64,000 nt of DNA, from the NCBI RefSeq assembly GCF_001650345.1, contig NZ_LVHF01000012.1, forward strand, positions 1,116,001 through 1,180,000. The letters run 5' to 3'. This document shows, piece after piece, positions 28,853 through 37,680 of the stretch. Numbering within the stretch: the stretch's first letter is position 1; each line of letters begins with the position of its first letter. The notes beneath the pieces are model-generated. The model did no database searches and was not told the origin of the DNA. It saw only the letters and a program-made list of their open reading frames with translations. The position numbers and the translations under genes are program-made. This DNA is from Photobacterium jeanii. GTDB taxonomy: Bacteria; Pseudomonadota; Gammaproteobacteria; Enterobacterales; Vibrionaceae.

Positions 28853-29500
28853 TTACTGAAAGTCTTGCTCAGCCATCCAAATCTTGAACGCTTTCTTCTC
28901 TTTAGCCGATGCTTTGGTGTACCAAAGTTTTAGCTGAGACAATGAATCGCCCGTAATTTCTACCTTACCTGTTTCGGTAACAGTCACCGCAGCCGCTGTC
29001 ATGTTGGTCGGTTTACCTTGCTCTAGTGCAATACCGTGCTGCTGATTGTATTTCGCAACCAACTCTTCAATATCTGAGTAAGGAATAAAGCCACCGTCTC
29101 CAGGAAGCAAATCAGACTGATAACTGATAGCAGACCCATTAGCCGTTACCTGCCATGCTGGAGCATCACCACGAAACTCAGTTTCTGCAGAACGGTAATT
29201 ATTAGCAACTTTGGGAAATTCAATTTTTACGTCTTGTTCACTATCAAAAGTGATAACAAAAGGCTTAGTCGTGAAAAGCTCGGTTTTAGTACCACGACGC
29301 AGCATTTTTTCACCTCGAATTACCACTTGGTTTTTACCCTCGGCAATATTATAAGTGTTATCTGCTACCGCACTATCGCGATCGACTGCTGAGCCATTAA
29401 TCGCCATTACCGACAAACCAAACTCAGTTTCAAGTGTATTGGCTTGAGCCGATGCCGCAAACAGCATGCTCATTGCAAGTCCAATAACTGCCTTATTCAT
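28853..29500 (-). CDS. DUF2057 (YccT-like) secreted protein
   Basis: A 215-residue protein with a signal peptide (MNKAVIGLAMSMLFAASAQA, cleavage about residue 20). Features are VRGEKMLRRGTKTELFTTKPFVITFD-like beta-rich sequence and a C-terminal end SQLKLWYTKASAKEKKAF. This fits the DUF2057 family (E. coli YccT/CsgI, linked to control of curli in the periplasm). That role cannot be transferred with confidence here. AAGGAG lies just upstream of the ATG. It is followed leftwards by the convergent DksA-like gene. Confidence 0.75.
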   Translation of the reverse strand: MNKAVIGLAMSMLFAASAQANTLETEFGLSVMAINGSAVDRDSAVADNTYNIAEGKNQVVIRGEKMLRRGTKTELFTTKPFVITFDSEQDVKIEFPKVANNYRSAETEFRGDAPAWQVTANGSAISYQSDLLPGDGGFIPYSDIEELVAKYNQQHGIALEQGKPTNMTAAAVTVTETGKVEITGDSLSQLKLWYTKASAKEKKAFKIWMAEQDFQ

Positions 29501-29827
29501 TTCTTATTACTCCTTCAACAATAACGAGCCGACATTTAATTTCATCATTGATGGCATTACCGATGCCGGGCTTGAGAGCATTATAATAATTTAAACAACG
29601 ATATAAGTGCACGAACTCATATCAGCCTAAAAATCAATACCAATGAAAATAAATGACTGCTTAGACTCTAGGTTAATAACACCAACAGAGACAACAATGA
29701 TCAGATACTTATTTTAATTGGTCTTTAGTTATGCCAATTTACGCGCTGTAGAAACAAATAAAGCCGCCCGAAGGCGGCTTTTATTAAATTCAGGGGGAAA
29801 GTATTCCTAACTCGCTAAAAAGCAGAA
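29501..29827. other. Region between the porin and DUF2057 genes
   Basis: About 327 bases, A/T-rich, carrying the ribosome-binding site and presumably promoter of the DUF2057 gene, and the porin terminator at its right end. Nothing else recognised. Confidence 0.4.
29756..29787 (-). terminator. Terminator of the porin gene
   Basis: Perfect stem AAAGCCGCC/GGCGGCTTT with a CGAA loop and T-rich tail on both strands. Confidence 0.9.
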
Positions 29828-30799
29828 TTAGAATTTAACTTCCATACCAACTACGTAGCCTAGACCTTTTTTGTCTGCAGCTTTAACGTCTTCGTGGCTG
29901 ATTTCAACGTATGCACGAGTGTTAGCAGTTAGTTGGTGCGCAACGTTAGCGTAGATGTTTACAGCTTTCTGTGCATCTGTGTCGCCAGTGTTTTGTGCGT
30001 AACCTAGACCGAATGTGTTCTTATCAAGTGTGTAAGAACCAGCAAGTTCCCAAGTTTGAACGTCGTTGTTGTTGCCTTTGTCAGATTGACCGTATAGAGC
30101 ACCAACGTAGATAGGGCCTTTCGCGTATACGAACTCTAGATCCCAAGCTTTTTGCTCAGCAGCTTTTTGCTCATTTTTGTAGTCGCCGTAGTAACCACGA
30201 ACTTCGAAATCACCAAACGGTACACCAGCTGCAACTTCTAGAAGCTCGTCGTTTTTCTTACCGTTAGTTTTTTGAGCGATGTTGTAACCAACGCCAGCCC
30301 AGAATTGCTCGCCGTTGAAGCGGTATTTGATGTACTGATCCATGTCAGTATCTTCGTAGCTAACACCAGCAGTGTCTTTAAGCTCGATGTCAACACCAAC
30401 ACCAGCGTCATCGATGATTGCTAGTTGACGACCGAAAGTGATTTCACCGAAGTTACCACCTAGACCAACGTATAGACCGTCGTTAGTTACGTCGCCAGTA
30501 CCAGAAGCGTCAGAACCGCTGTTCTTAGTTTTCTCACCGATAGCTAGTTCGATAGCGCCTAGAGCGTATAGGTTAGCGTTAACTTCGTGTTGAACGCGTA
30601 GCGCTAGGTCACCGTCGTCGATGCGTAGAGTTGCATCTTGATCAGCGATGTCGTTTGGAGCTGAACGGTAGTATTGAACTTCCGCTGCACCAGACATAGT
30701 TACTTGAGTACCGTCTTGGTCGTAAAGAGATACGCTTGCAGATGCAGAACCTGCTACTAGTAGTGCTGGCACTGTTAGTGCTAATAGAGTCTTTTTCAT
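29828..30799 (-). CDS. Major outer-membrane porin, OmpU/OmpH/OmpL-like
   Basis: Gram-negative general porin of 323 aa that forms a trimeric 16-strand barrel for small solutes. A signal peptide (MKKTLLALTVPALLVAGSASA, about 21 residues) is followed by ASVSLYDQDGTQVTMSG. The barrel contains GLGGNFGEITFGRQLA, typical of the constriction-loop region, and ends VVGMEVKF with the terminal Phe needed for outer-membrane assembly. The ATG at 30799 is chosen; a GTG three codons upstream is weaker. ToxR-box-like repeats lie about 160-195 bases upstream, as expected for a ToxR-controlled porin. Confidence 0.9.
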   Translation of the reverse strand: MKKTLLALTVPALLVAGSASASVSLYDQDGTQVTMSGAAEVQYYRSAPNDIADQDATLRIDDGDLALRVQHEVNANLYALGAIELAIGEKTKNSGSDASGTGDVTNDGLYVGLGGNFGEITFGRQLAIIDDAGVGVDIELKDTAGVSYEDTDMDQYIKYRFNGEQFWAGVGYNIAQKTNGKKNDELLEVAAGVPFGDFEVRGYYGDYKNEQKAAEQKAWDLEFVYAKGPIYVGALYGQSDKGNNNDVQTWELAGSYTLDKNTFGLGYAQNTGDTDAQKAVNIYANVAHQLTANTRAYVEISHEDVKAADKKGLGYVVGMEVKF

Positions 30800-30956
30800 G
30801 AGATCCACTGCCTTTTCTTATTTGGACTGGAATTCCTGTTTCCAGAATTCCTTTTCTTATATTTTGCTCAGGCCATTACTTATTGCTAAACAACAGAATA
30901 ATCACCTGAATCAATCAATTTGCGGAATGTATCCTGACAGAACATTTATCCAAGTG

Positions 30957-30992
30957 TCAAATAGTTCAAAAAAACAATCAAAAAACATCAAA
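30957..30992. promoter_or_regulatory. Putative ToxR-box array upstream of the porin gene
   Basis: Four TCAAA elements start at 30957, 30966, 30978 and 30988 (spacings 9, 12 and 10 bases, roughly one helical turn each). The last pair, TCAAA-N5-TCAAA, fits exactly the TNAAA-N5-TNAAA consensus reported for ToxR sites at porin promoters. It lies 160-195 bases upstream of the porin ATG. Confidence 0.55.
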
Positions 30993-31197
30993 CCAATAAA
31001 AAACAACAGCTTATAAAAATAAAAAAACATCACCAGCAACAAAAAAGTGATAAAAGCAGCAATCATTCATTTTTTAAACAAGCAAAAAAACAACACTAAA
31101 AACTACAAACCAACAGAAATTACCACCCACAGCTATATAAAATATTATAAAACAGTGCTTTTTTAGTTAAGTTAGTGATTTATCGACAGATCAGATG
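30993..31197. other. A/C-rich, G-poor leader between the porin and dinG genes
   Basis: About 200 bases composed almost entirely of A with scattered C and T and very few G on the plus strand, with many A-tracts of 4-7. It looks like intrinsically bent DNA, possibly an H-NS or ToxR target. No genes seen. Confidence 0.5.
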
Positions 31198-31297
31198 AGG
31201 GGCATTGTTGAGTTCAATTTATTTTCGTGAGCAAAATCTCACTTCGGGTCTTTTTTAATCAATATATTTGTCTCCGCTCACACTCAGATGTTCGTGT

Positions 31298-31303
31298 TAT
31301 AAT
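31298..31303 (+). promoter_or_regulatory. Candidate -10 element of dinG
   Basis: A perfect TATAAT lies 32 bases before the ATG at 31335. It falls inside the longest possible reading frame, which supports the shorter start. No LexA box of CTG-N10-CAG type was recognised. Confidence 0.4.
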
Positions 31304-31334
31304 CGCTGCCCACGCCATTAGATACGTTTCATAT

Positions 31335-33413
31335 ATGTTACACAGCCAAATTAAACGCGATATAAAACAGTGCTACGAAAACCTTGGAAACCAACTTGAT
31401 AACTTTATTCCTAGACGAGCACAAAACTATTTAGTGGCGGAGATCGCTAAGACCTTAGCGGGGGAATACCACAAGAAAAACCGTATGCTGGTTGCCGAAG
31501 CTGGTACAGGGATCGGTAAATCCCTCTCCTATCTGCTAGGCGGAATTCCATTTGCCTTGTTCAATAACAAGAAAATTCTGATCTCCACTGCAACAGTGGC
31601 TCTTCAAGAACAGCTCATCAATAAAGACTTGCCGTTGTTTAACCGTATCTTTCCAAAGGAATTCAGCTTTATTCTGGCCAAAGGTCGTCAACGCTACTGC
31701 TGTAGTCATAAATTGGAACTCTCTGTTGCTGGCGATAACGATGATCAAATGGCGTTATGGCAAGAAAAACCTAAAAAGTCTGATTTAGAACTTTTGACCC
31801 GCATGAAAAAGGCTTATGAATCAGGCAAGTGGGACGGTGACCGTGATGCATGGCCAAAACAAATCCCAGATCGAATTTGGCAACAAATCGTGGCAGATAA
31901 ACACAGCTGTCATGCTGGGTTACCCAAGCATCGTCAGTGTCCATTTGCTAAAGCCCGTGAACATTTAGATAAAGCTGACGTCATTATTGCTAACCACGCC
32001 CTCCTGATGGCTGATATTGAGCTCGGGGGAGGCGTTATCTTGCCTGAGCCTGAGCAAACCATTTATGTGATAGACGAAGCACACCACTTACCACAAGTGG
32101 CTCGTGACTTTTCATCGGCAGCAGCCAGCCTTAAAGGGGCGGCAAACTGGCTAGAAAAGCTCAACCAATCAACCGCCAAATTTGCTGAGTTAGCTGACTA
32201 CGCCAAAGCCGGACGTTTCCAAAGTGCGCTGCAAGATAATATCCAGCACCTGATCCCAACCTTGCGCCAAATCGCAACCAATATCGATCCAGCACATTTT
32301 AGTGACGATGGGATCTACCGCTTTGAGCACGGCGAGCTCCCTCAATGGCTTGAAGAAGAAGCAAAAGGATGCAAAGAAGCCAGTAAAAAAGCATTACAGG
32401 CGCTGGGTAAACTACACGATTTGATCTCAGAACGGCTAAAAGACAACGAAATTAGCGCCCGTTTAGGTGAGCCCGCACTCTCTGAAGCCGGCTTTTACTT
32501 ACAGCGCCTTGAGAACTTAGAAAAAGTTTGGGCATTAATGGCACAGCCAAATAACAAAAAAGGCGCGCCATTGGCTCGTTGGATTGAAAAAAGTCCAGAC
32601 CGTGATGGTGACTACATCATTGAGGTTTCGCCATTAGAAGTTGGCTATCGCCTTGACCAATTACTGTGGAGCCGTGCTGCAGGGTCAATTTTGGTGTCAG
32701 CAACGCTACGCGCCCTCAACCAATTTACTTATTTTTGTCGTCAGGCAGGGATCTCGGAATCCGATGGCGTGCGCTTTCTGGCACTCGCCTCACCGTTTGA
32801 TTACCAAAACAACGCTCGGTTAGTGATCCCAGCACTCCCGCTTGAACCGCAAGCCGATAAGTTCACTGACTTGCTGATCAAGGTGCTGCCAGAGTACCTC
32901 GAAGGCGAAACTGCCAGCCTAGTGCTGTTCTCATCCTATTGGCAAATGAACAAAGTCGCCGAGAGTCTGCAAGCCACAGCCAAGAAAAATAAGTGGCAAC
33001 TCTTGGTTCAAGGGGAAGAATCACGCACTGTACTTCTAAAAAAACATAAAGAGAACTGTGAAAACAAGGTACCTAGCATTTTATTTGGTACTGGCAGCTT
33101 CTCTGAAGGCCTTGATTTACCTGGTGATTTACTTAAAAACCTGATTATTACCAAAATTCCATTTGCGGTACCAACCTCCCCAGTGGAAGAAGCCCACGCT
33201 GAATACATTGAAAGTCGAGGAGGCAACCCATTCCTGCAGATTTCTGTGCCAGAAGCCAGCAAAAAACTAATTCAATCTGCTGGTCGCTTGCTGCGTAAAG
33301 AAGAAGACTCTGGTAGAGTGGTGCTGCTCGACCGACGCGTGATTTCACGACGATATGGCAAAGCATTATTAGATTCATTACCGCCGTTTAAACGGATTAT
33401 CGAACACAAATAA
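31335..33413 (+). CDS. dinG: ATP-dependent DNA helicase DinG
   Basis: XPD-like superfamily 2, 5'-3' helicase that resolves R-loops and forks. The ATG at 31335 gives 692 aa, the vibrio DinG length; a longer frame from 31227 would contain the promoter. Walker A is in EAGTGIGKSLSY near residue 55, and the iron-sulfur cysteines lie in RQRYCCSHKL, SCHAGLPKHRQCPF and neighbours (about 118-210). The DEAH box is VIDEAHHLP, and the C-terminal helicase motifs include GTGSFSEGLDLPG and QSAGRLLRKEEDSG. Confidence 0.95.
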   Translation: MLHSQIKRDIKQCYENLGNQLDNFIPRRAQNYLVAEIAKTLAGEYHKKNRMLVAEAGTGIGKSLSYLLGGIPFALFNNKKILISTATVALQEQLINKDLPLFNRIFPKEFSFILAKGRQRYCCSHKLELSVAGDNDDQMALWQEKPKKSDLELLTRMKKAYESGKWDGDRDAWPKQIPDRIWQQIVADKHSCHAGLPKHRQCPFAKAREHLDKADVIIANHALLMADIELGGGVILPEPEQTIYVIDEAHHLPQVARDFSSAAASLKGAANWLEKLNQSTAKFAELADYAKAGRFQSALQDNIQHLIPTLRQIATNIDPAHFSDDGIYRFEHGELPQWLEEEAKGCKEASKKALQALGKLHDLISERLKDNEISARLGEPALSEAGFYLQRLENLEKVWALMAQPNNKKGAPLARWIEKSPDRDGDYIIEVSPLEVGYRLDQLLWSRAAGSILVSATLRALNQFTYFCRQAGISESDGVRFLALASPFDYQNNARLVIPALPLEPQADKFTDLLIKVLPEYLEGETASLVLFSSYWQMNKVAESLQATAKKNKWQLLVQGEESRTVLLKKHKENCENKVPSILFGTGSFSEGLDLPGDLLKNLIITKIPFAVPTSPVEEAHAEYIESRGGNPFLQISVPEASKKLIQSAGRLLRKEEDSGRVVLLDRRVISRRYGKALLDSLPPFKRIIEHK

Positions 33414-33428
33414 AAAGAATTGCCATAG

Positions 33429-34202
33429 ATGCTAGAACTGATTGATCCATCCATGCTGGCCATCCTTGGGGTGGTCGCTTTTATTGCAGGCTTTATCGAT
33501 GCTGTTGCTGGCGGTGGTGGTATGCTCACCGTCCCTGCGCTATTGTCATTAGGGCTACCTCCGCATATCGCGCTCGGCACTAACAAGCTTGCGGCGACTT
33601 TTGCCTCATCTACCGCGGCATGGACTTATTATCGCAAGCAACTCTTCTCTCCATCATTTTGGCGATTGTCTTTCGTCGCGACCTTAATTGGAGCAATTGG
33701 CGGCACCTTAGTGGTTGATATCATCAGCACTGAATGGCTAGAAAAAGCCCTTCCGCTGGTTATTCTTGCGGCAGCGGCTTATACCATTTGGCACCCTCAT
33801 CCAAAGGGCGAACAGCGCAACCTCCCTAAAGACGATCCGAAACTAACCCGTAAGCAATGGTTACAAGGCGGTACGCTTGGTTTTTACGATGGTGTAGCCG
33901 GTCCCGGTACTGGCGCATTTTGGACAGTCTCTAGCATGGCGCTTTATCGTCTTGATATTTTGCTCGCATCAGGACTAGCCAAAGCGATGAATTTCACCAG
34001 TAATTTCACCTCACTGGTCACCTTTGCCATTTTAGGTCATATTAATATCGCCCTAGGCTTAACCATGGGTGTGTGTTTGATGCTAGGCGCTTATATTGGT
34101 GCCCACTCTGCGATCCGTTTTGGCGCTAAGTTTATTCGCCCGGTCTTTGTCACTGTAGTGGTTATTCTTGCGGGGAAACTCGCATGGGAAGCTTGGCTTT
34201 AG
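33429..34202 (+). CDS. TSUP family transporter (YfcA-like)
   Basis: Inner-membrane protein of 257 aa with about 7-8 predicted helices and the TSUP signature FIDAVAGGGGMLTVPALL near residue 21 and TNKLAATFASSTAAW near residue 52, repeated in the second half as GFYDGVAGPGTGAFW. TSUP proteins move sulfite, sulfonates or similar anions; the substrate is not deducible. It starts 15 bases after dinG and is followed closely by priC, so it is probably in one operon. Confidence 0.88.
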   Translation: MLELIDPSMLAILGVVAFIAGFIDAVAGGGGMLTVPALLSLGLPPHIALGTNKLAATFASSTAAWTYYRKQLFSPSFWRLSFVATLIGAIGGTLVVDIISTEWLEKALPLVILAAAAYTIWHPHPKGEQRNLPKDDPKLTRKQWLQGGTLGFYDGVAGPGTGAFWTVSSMALYRLDILLASGLAKAMNFTSNFTSLVTFAILGHINIALGLTMGVCLMLGAYIGAHSAIRFGAKFIRPVFVTVVVILAGKLAWEAWL

Positions 34203-34212
34203 GTGAAGAACG

Positions 34213-34764
34213 ATGTTTGACTTATCAAAACTAAAATCGCTGGTATCTCAACTACAGCTCGAAGCTGCTAAAGTCGACCGCCAACGCGGCGAAGCCTATC
34301 GGCCTCTATTTGATGAACAGCTATTCCTCTGCCGTAGCAAATTGCTAACGCCTTGTGTTGATGAAATTAGTCATGAAATCAGCGCCCTTGAGCGCGAACA
34401 AAAAGCCGGGAAATTACAAGTGGCACGCACAGCCCACATGTGCGAAAAAATCGTCGCGCAAGTCCAAGCTGTACAACGTGAACTGGCGACCCAGCAAGTT
34501 CGTCAACGAGAACCACGACGTGCAGACAATTACCGTCGTCCAATTCATGAACTTTATCAAGACTTAGCGAAACACCAAGATTGGGAACGTCGCCTCAAAG
34601 CAACCACCCAAGACAAGACCTTGATGCTTAACCACTGCCAATCTTTGGCGGAGCAACAAAAATTACAGCAAGAAATCACCGCTTTTGAAGGCCGTATTCA
34701 ACGTTGTAAAGCTGCTATTGCGAAGATCGAGAAGCAAATAACCCAGCAAGAACGTCAGGGATGA
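34213..34764 (+). CDS. priC: Primosomal replication protein PriC
   Basis: A 183-residue, highly helical and Gln/Lys/Arg-rich protein. FDEQLFLCRSKLLTPCVDEI and the C-terminal pattern IQRCKAAIAKIEKQI match PriC, which reloads DnaB at stalled forks by binding SSB-coated DNA. It is 10 bases after the TSUP gene and 3 bases before the deacetylase-like gene. In E. coli priC neighbours ybaM (rsmS), which lies one gene further here. Confidence 0.85.
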   Translation: MFDLSKLKSLVSQLQLEAAKVDRQRGEAYRPLFDEQLFLCRSKLLTPCVDEISHEISALEREQKAGKLQVARTAHMCEKIVAQVQAVQRELATQQVRQREPRRADNYRRPIHELYQDLAKHQDWERRLKATTQDKTLMLNHCQSLAEQQKLQQEITAFEGRIQRCKAAIAKIEKQITQQERQG

Positions 34765-34767
34765 TCT

Positions 34768-35679
34768 ATGTTACCCCTTATTTATCACCCTATTTACTCA
34801 AAGCTTGCTCTACCACCTGAACACCGATATCCGATCACTAAATATCGACACCTGTTCGAGCATTTACATGCCTCACTTGCAACTAAAGATATTAATCGCC
34901 TTCAGTTCCACCAGCCAAGTGCTATCAGCCTTGAGCAAGTAAAGGCATTACACCATAGTGATTACATTGATGCGTTGGTGAATAATCAATTACCCGCCGC
35001 CAAAATGCGTCGCATCGGTTTTCCTTGGAGTGAGCAACTGATCACCCGCACACTGACTTCGGCTGGGGGAACATGCTTAACAACAGAGTTGGCCCATCAA
35101 CATGGTATCGCGATTCACCTTAGCGGTGGCTATCACCATGCGCACCACGACTTTGGTAGTGGCTTTTGCCTAATTAACGATCTTGCGCTTGCTGCTCAAC
35201 ATGCCCTGACACTTGAGGGTATCGACAAAGTTCTGATCATCGATTGCGACGTGCACCATGGCGATGGCACTGCGACCATACTGGCTGAGCACGATGACAT
35301 TGTGACCTTTTCGGTTCATTGCGATAAGAACTTCCCTGCACGTAAGCCTGATTCCAATATTGATTTAGCCCTACCGAGAGAAACCACAACAGAAGATTAT
35401 CTAGCGGCTTTCCAACCTATTTTTCAACTGGCTTTAGCGCAGCATCAACCTGATATAGTGATTTACGATGCAGGGGTCGATATTCATCAAGACGATGAAC
35501 TGGGTTATTTTAATATCTGCCTTGATGGACTCTACCAAAGGGATCATTTCGTGCTCAACAGTTGCCAACAACAAAGCATTCCAGTTGCCGCAGTGGTTGG
35601 TGGCGGTTATCGCAAAGATCATCAAGCATTAGCTCCGCTGCATAGCCAGTTAATACAAGCAGCCCTAGATTTAGTCTGA
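34768..35679 (+). CDS. Histone deacetylase superfamily protein
   Basis: Zinc hydrolase of 303 aa. The charge-relay pair is in GGYHHAHHDFGSGFC near residue 121; zinc ligands are in IIDCDVHHGDG near residue 158 and YDAGVDIH near residue 232, and a C-terminal GGGY follows. Bacterial members deacetylate small molecules (polyamines, acetoin-related) or proteins; the substrate is unknown. It is tightly packed after priC, so cotranscription is likely. Confidence 0.9.
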   Translation: MLPLIYHPIYSKLALPPEHRYPITKYRHLFEHLHASLATKDINRLQFHQPSAISLEQVKALHHSDYIDALVNNQLPAAKMRRIGFPWSEQLITRTLTSAGGTCLTTELAHQHGIAIHLSGGYHHAHHDFGSGFCLINDLALAAQHALTLEGIDKVLIIDCDVHHGDGTATILAEHDDIVTFSVHCDKNFPARKPDSNIDLALPRETTTEDYLAAFQPIFQLALAQHQPDIVIYDAGVDIHQDDELGYFNICLDGLYQRDHFVLNSCQQQSIPVAAVVGGGYRKDHQALAPLHSQLIQAALDLV

Positions 35680-35751
35680 TTTATACCTATTGGCGCTTAG
35701 CCGCCTAGTATTTATAGACACCCATACACCATTAAAAAGAAACTAAGTAGT

Positions 35752-35925
35752 ATGACAAACTCAATGCCAGAACAGACACCATCATCGCCTCTTGATAACG
35801 CGCCAGCTGAAATTAAATTAGCCGTGGATCTTATTTACTTGCTTGAAAGTAACGAAATTGATCCTAAAGTTGCCCTCGACGCGCTTGCGATCGTACAAAA
35901 GGATCTAGAAGCAAAAATCCAATAA
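35752..35925 (+). CDS. rsmS: RsmS/YbaM family small protein (DUF2496)
   Basis: A 57-residue protein. The segment LDNAPAEIKLAVDLIYLLES followed by NEIDPKVALDALAIVQKDLE aligns with recalled E. coli YbaM ([40 protein letters not shown], compared in parts). In Pectobacterium the homologue RsmS affects the Rsm post-transcriptional system. The ATG at 35752 has only a weak ribosome-binding site; Met5 is an alternative. It lies 72 bases after the deacetylase-like gene, near priC as in E. coli. Confidence 0.85.
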   Translation: MTNSMPEQTPSSPLDNAPAEIKLAVDLIYLLESNEIDPKVALDALAIVQKDLEAKIQ

Positions 35926-36127
35926 ATCTCAGTTAATTAACACCCCAGCAAATGTAAAATGCAATTACATTTTCGCCACTAATGAAATGAGATCTTATTC
36001 GAGTTTTTTATAGAAAATAACTTTTATATTACGTCTTTAGTTGCTATCAACCCGATACTTTTATCGGCTTTCAAATTCCTTTGGTCCTATGCTCAGTTAT
36101 AGGGACCACATTTGTTAAGGATTACAC

Positions 36128-37435
36128 ATGCAACAAAGACTAAAATATGCGATTCCAGCCTTGCTGGCGATTGCGCCGTTAGCATACGCCAATAACCCAC
36201 CACAAAACCCCAATGAAATTACCCGTACCGTTAATAGCGATATTGTTGAAGCGGGTGATATGTTGCAAGTGCTTTTACCAGCAACAGGCTTATTTGCTGC
36301 TTGGATGCATGATGATGCAGAAGGTGCTAAGCAATTAGTGTATGCCACAGCCTCAACACAAGCGATTGTACAAGGGTTAAAATATACCGTTGGTCGTAAA
36401 CGCCCTAATGATAGTAACTGGCATTCTTTCCCATCAGGGCATACCTCTGCCGCTTTCTCTGGCGCTGCTTTTTTACAATCACGCTATGGTGCTGCTTGGG
36501 GTATTCCAGCCTATGCTGGTGCGACTTTTGTGGGCTTAAGTCGTATCCATGGTAACCGTCACTACATGGGTGATGTGGTTGCGGGTGCTGGTATCGCGTT
36601 TTTGGTAAACCAATATTTTGTTTCCCCTTACCGAACTGAAGGCGTGTACTTTAATGCTCAACCAACCCAAGATGGCTTTGCGATGGGCGTTACCCTTACC
36701 GATAAGGCATTTGAAGATACCAAGCGGGAGCGTGCCACTTACCAACTGACCTCAAACGAACGTAAACACCGTTTCGAGCTAGGTATCGGGGCAAACTTGT
36801 CGGATAGTACGGGTCAAGCGGGCGCAAAAGAATTCCTCGCTGATTCTGAATTGATTGATGAATACCAACCGTTTTCCTACATCAATTACCAATATCAACT
36901 CGCGAATAACAACAGCCTAGAAATTGACTTTGCACCAAGCGAAACCCGTCGCCGTGGTCAAGCAAGCAAAAACTTCACTGTTGATGGTGTTGAGTATACC
37001 CCTGCCGATGGCAAACTCTTTACCGCCTTCCGCCAGTGGAGCCTTGGCGCTACTGCCTTCAAGGGATACAAAGTTAACGATAAATTCGATGTCGATTTTG
37101 GTTTAGGTATGTACGTACACTGGATTTCAGTGGATGTGGACTTGAATGAAGGCGGTAAATACTCAACAGCTGACTCTTGGCGTGCGCTACCAAACTTAGC
37201 AGCTAAAGCGCAGTACCACATCACAGATCAATTCTCCGTGAAAGGTAAAGCACAATACCAGTTCTGGGATGGCGACAACTTCCTCTCAGCTGAAGCTGGA
37301 GTAAATTACCAAATCAACCCTGCGTGGGATGTTGGTCTAAATTATATCTTTAGCAGTACAGAGCTAGATAACACTACCTTCAAGACAGACTACGATGCCC
37401 ACTCGATTGCGCTAACTTTTGCCAACCGTTTCTAA
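36128..37435 (+). CDS. PAP2 phosphatase fused to a predicted outer-membrane beta-barrel
   Basis: A 435-residue exported protein. The signal peptide is residues 1 to about 21 (ALLAIAPLAYA). The PAP2 acid phosphatase domain (about 30-165) has all three motifs: K85-X6-R92-P93, P102-S-G-H105 and S138-R-X5-H145-X3-D149. From about residue 200 the sequence is alternating aromatic/polar and ends ALTFANRF with terminal Phe, as in outer-membrane barrels. The active site should face the periplasm, acting on lipid phosphates, undecaprenyl pyrophosphate or soluble phosphate esters. The gene stands alone, with its own terminator. Confidence 0.8.
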   Translation: MQQRLKYAIPALLAIAPLAYANNPPQNPNEITRTVNSDIVEAGDMLQVLLPATGLFAAWMHDDAEGAKQLVYATASTQAIVQGLKYTVGRKRPNDSNWHSFPSGHTSAAFSGAAFLQSRYGAAWGIPAYAGATFVGLSRIHGNRHYMGDVVAGAGIAFLVNQYFVSPYRTEGVYFNAQPTQDGFAMGVTLTDKAFEDTKRERATYQLTSNERKHRFELGIGANLSDSTGQAGAKEFLADSELIDEYQPFSYINYQYQLANNNSLEIDFAPSETRRRGQASKNFTVDGVEYTPADGKLFTAFRQWSLGATAFKGYKVNDKFDVDFGLGMYVHWISVDVDLNEGGKYSTADSWRALPNLAAKAQYHITDQFSVKGKAQYQFWDGDNFLSAEAGVNYQINPAWDVGLNYIFSSTELDNTTFKTDYDAHSIALTFANRF

Positions 37436-37452
37436 CATCAGTAGTAACCCAT

Positions 37453-37486
37453 AAAGGAGCCACTATATCGGCTCCTTTCTTCTTTT
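37453..37486 (+). terminator. Terminator of the PAP2-barrel gene
   Basis: Perfect 9-bp stem AAAGGAGCC/GGCTCCTTT with an 8-base loop, followed by CTTCTTTT. Confidence 0.85.
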
Positions 37487-37680
37487 AGTTTCTAATACCC
37501 TAAAAATATTAAATCAGTTCATACCAACCGGGCTAAATATTCGTTCATAAGACTAAAGTAACTCAATTTAACCATCCTAACTAAACAGAGACTTATTGTG
37601 GTTGGTATTCGATCAGTCGTGTTAACATTTAGTGCAGATGGATCACTGTACTTTATGTACTGAATAACCACGGACCCACT

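Noticed and set aside
31227-31334. 36-residue N-terminal extension of dinG
   Set aside because: The extension contains a TATAAT element and no known DinG residues; homologues start at the ATG at 31335.
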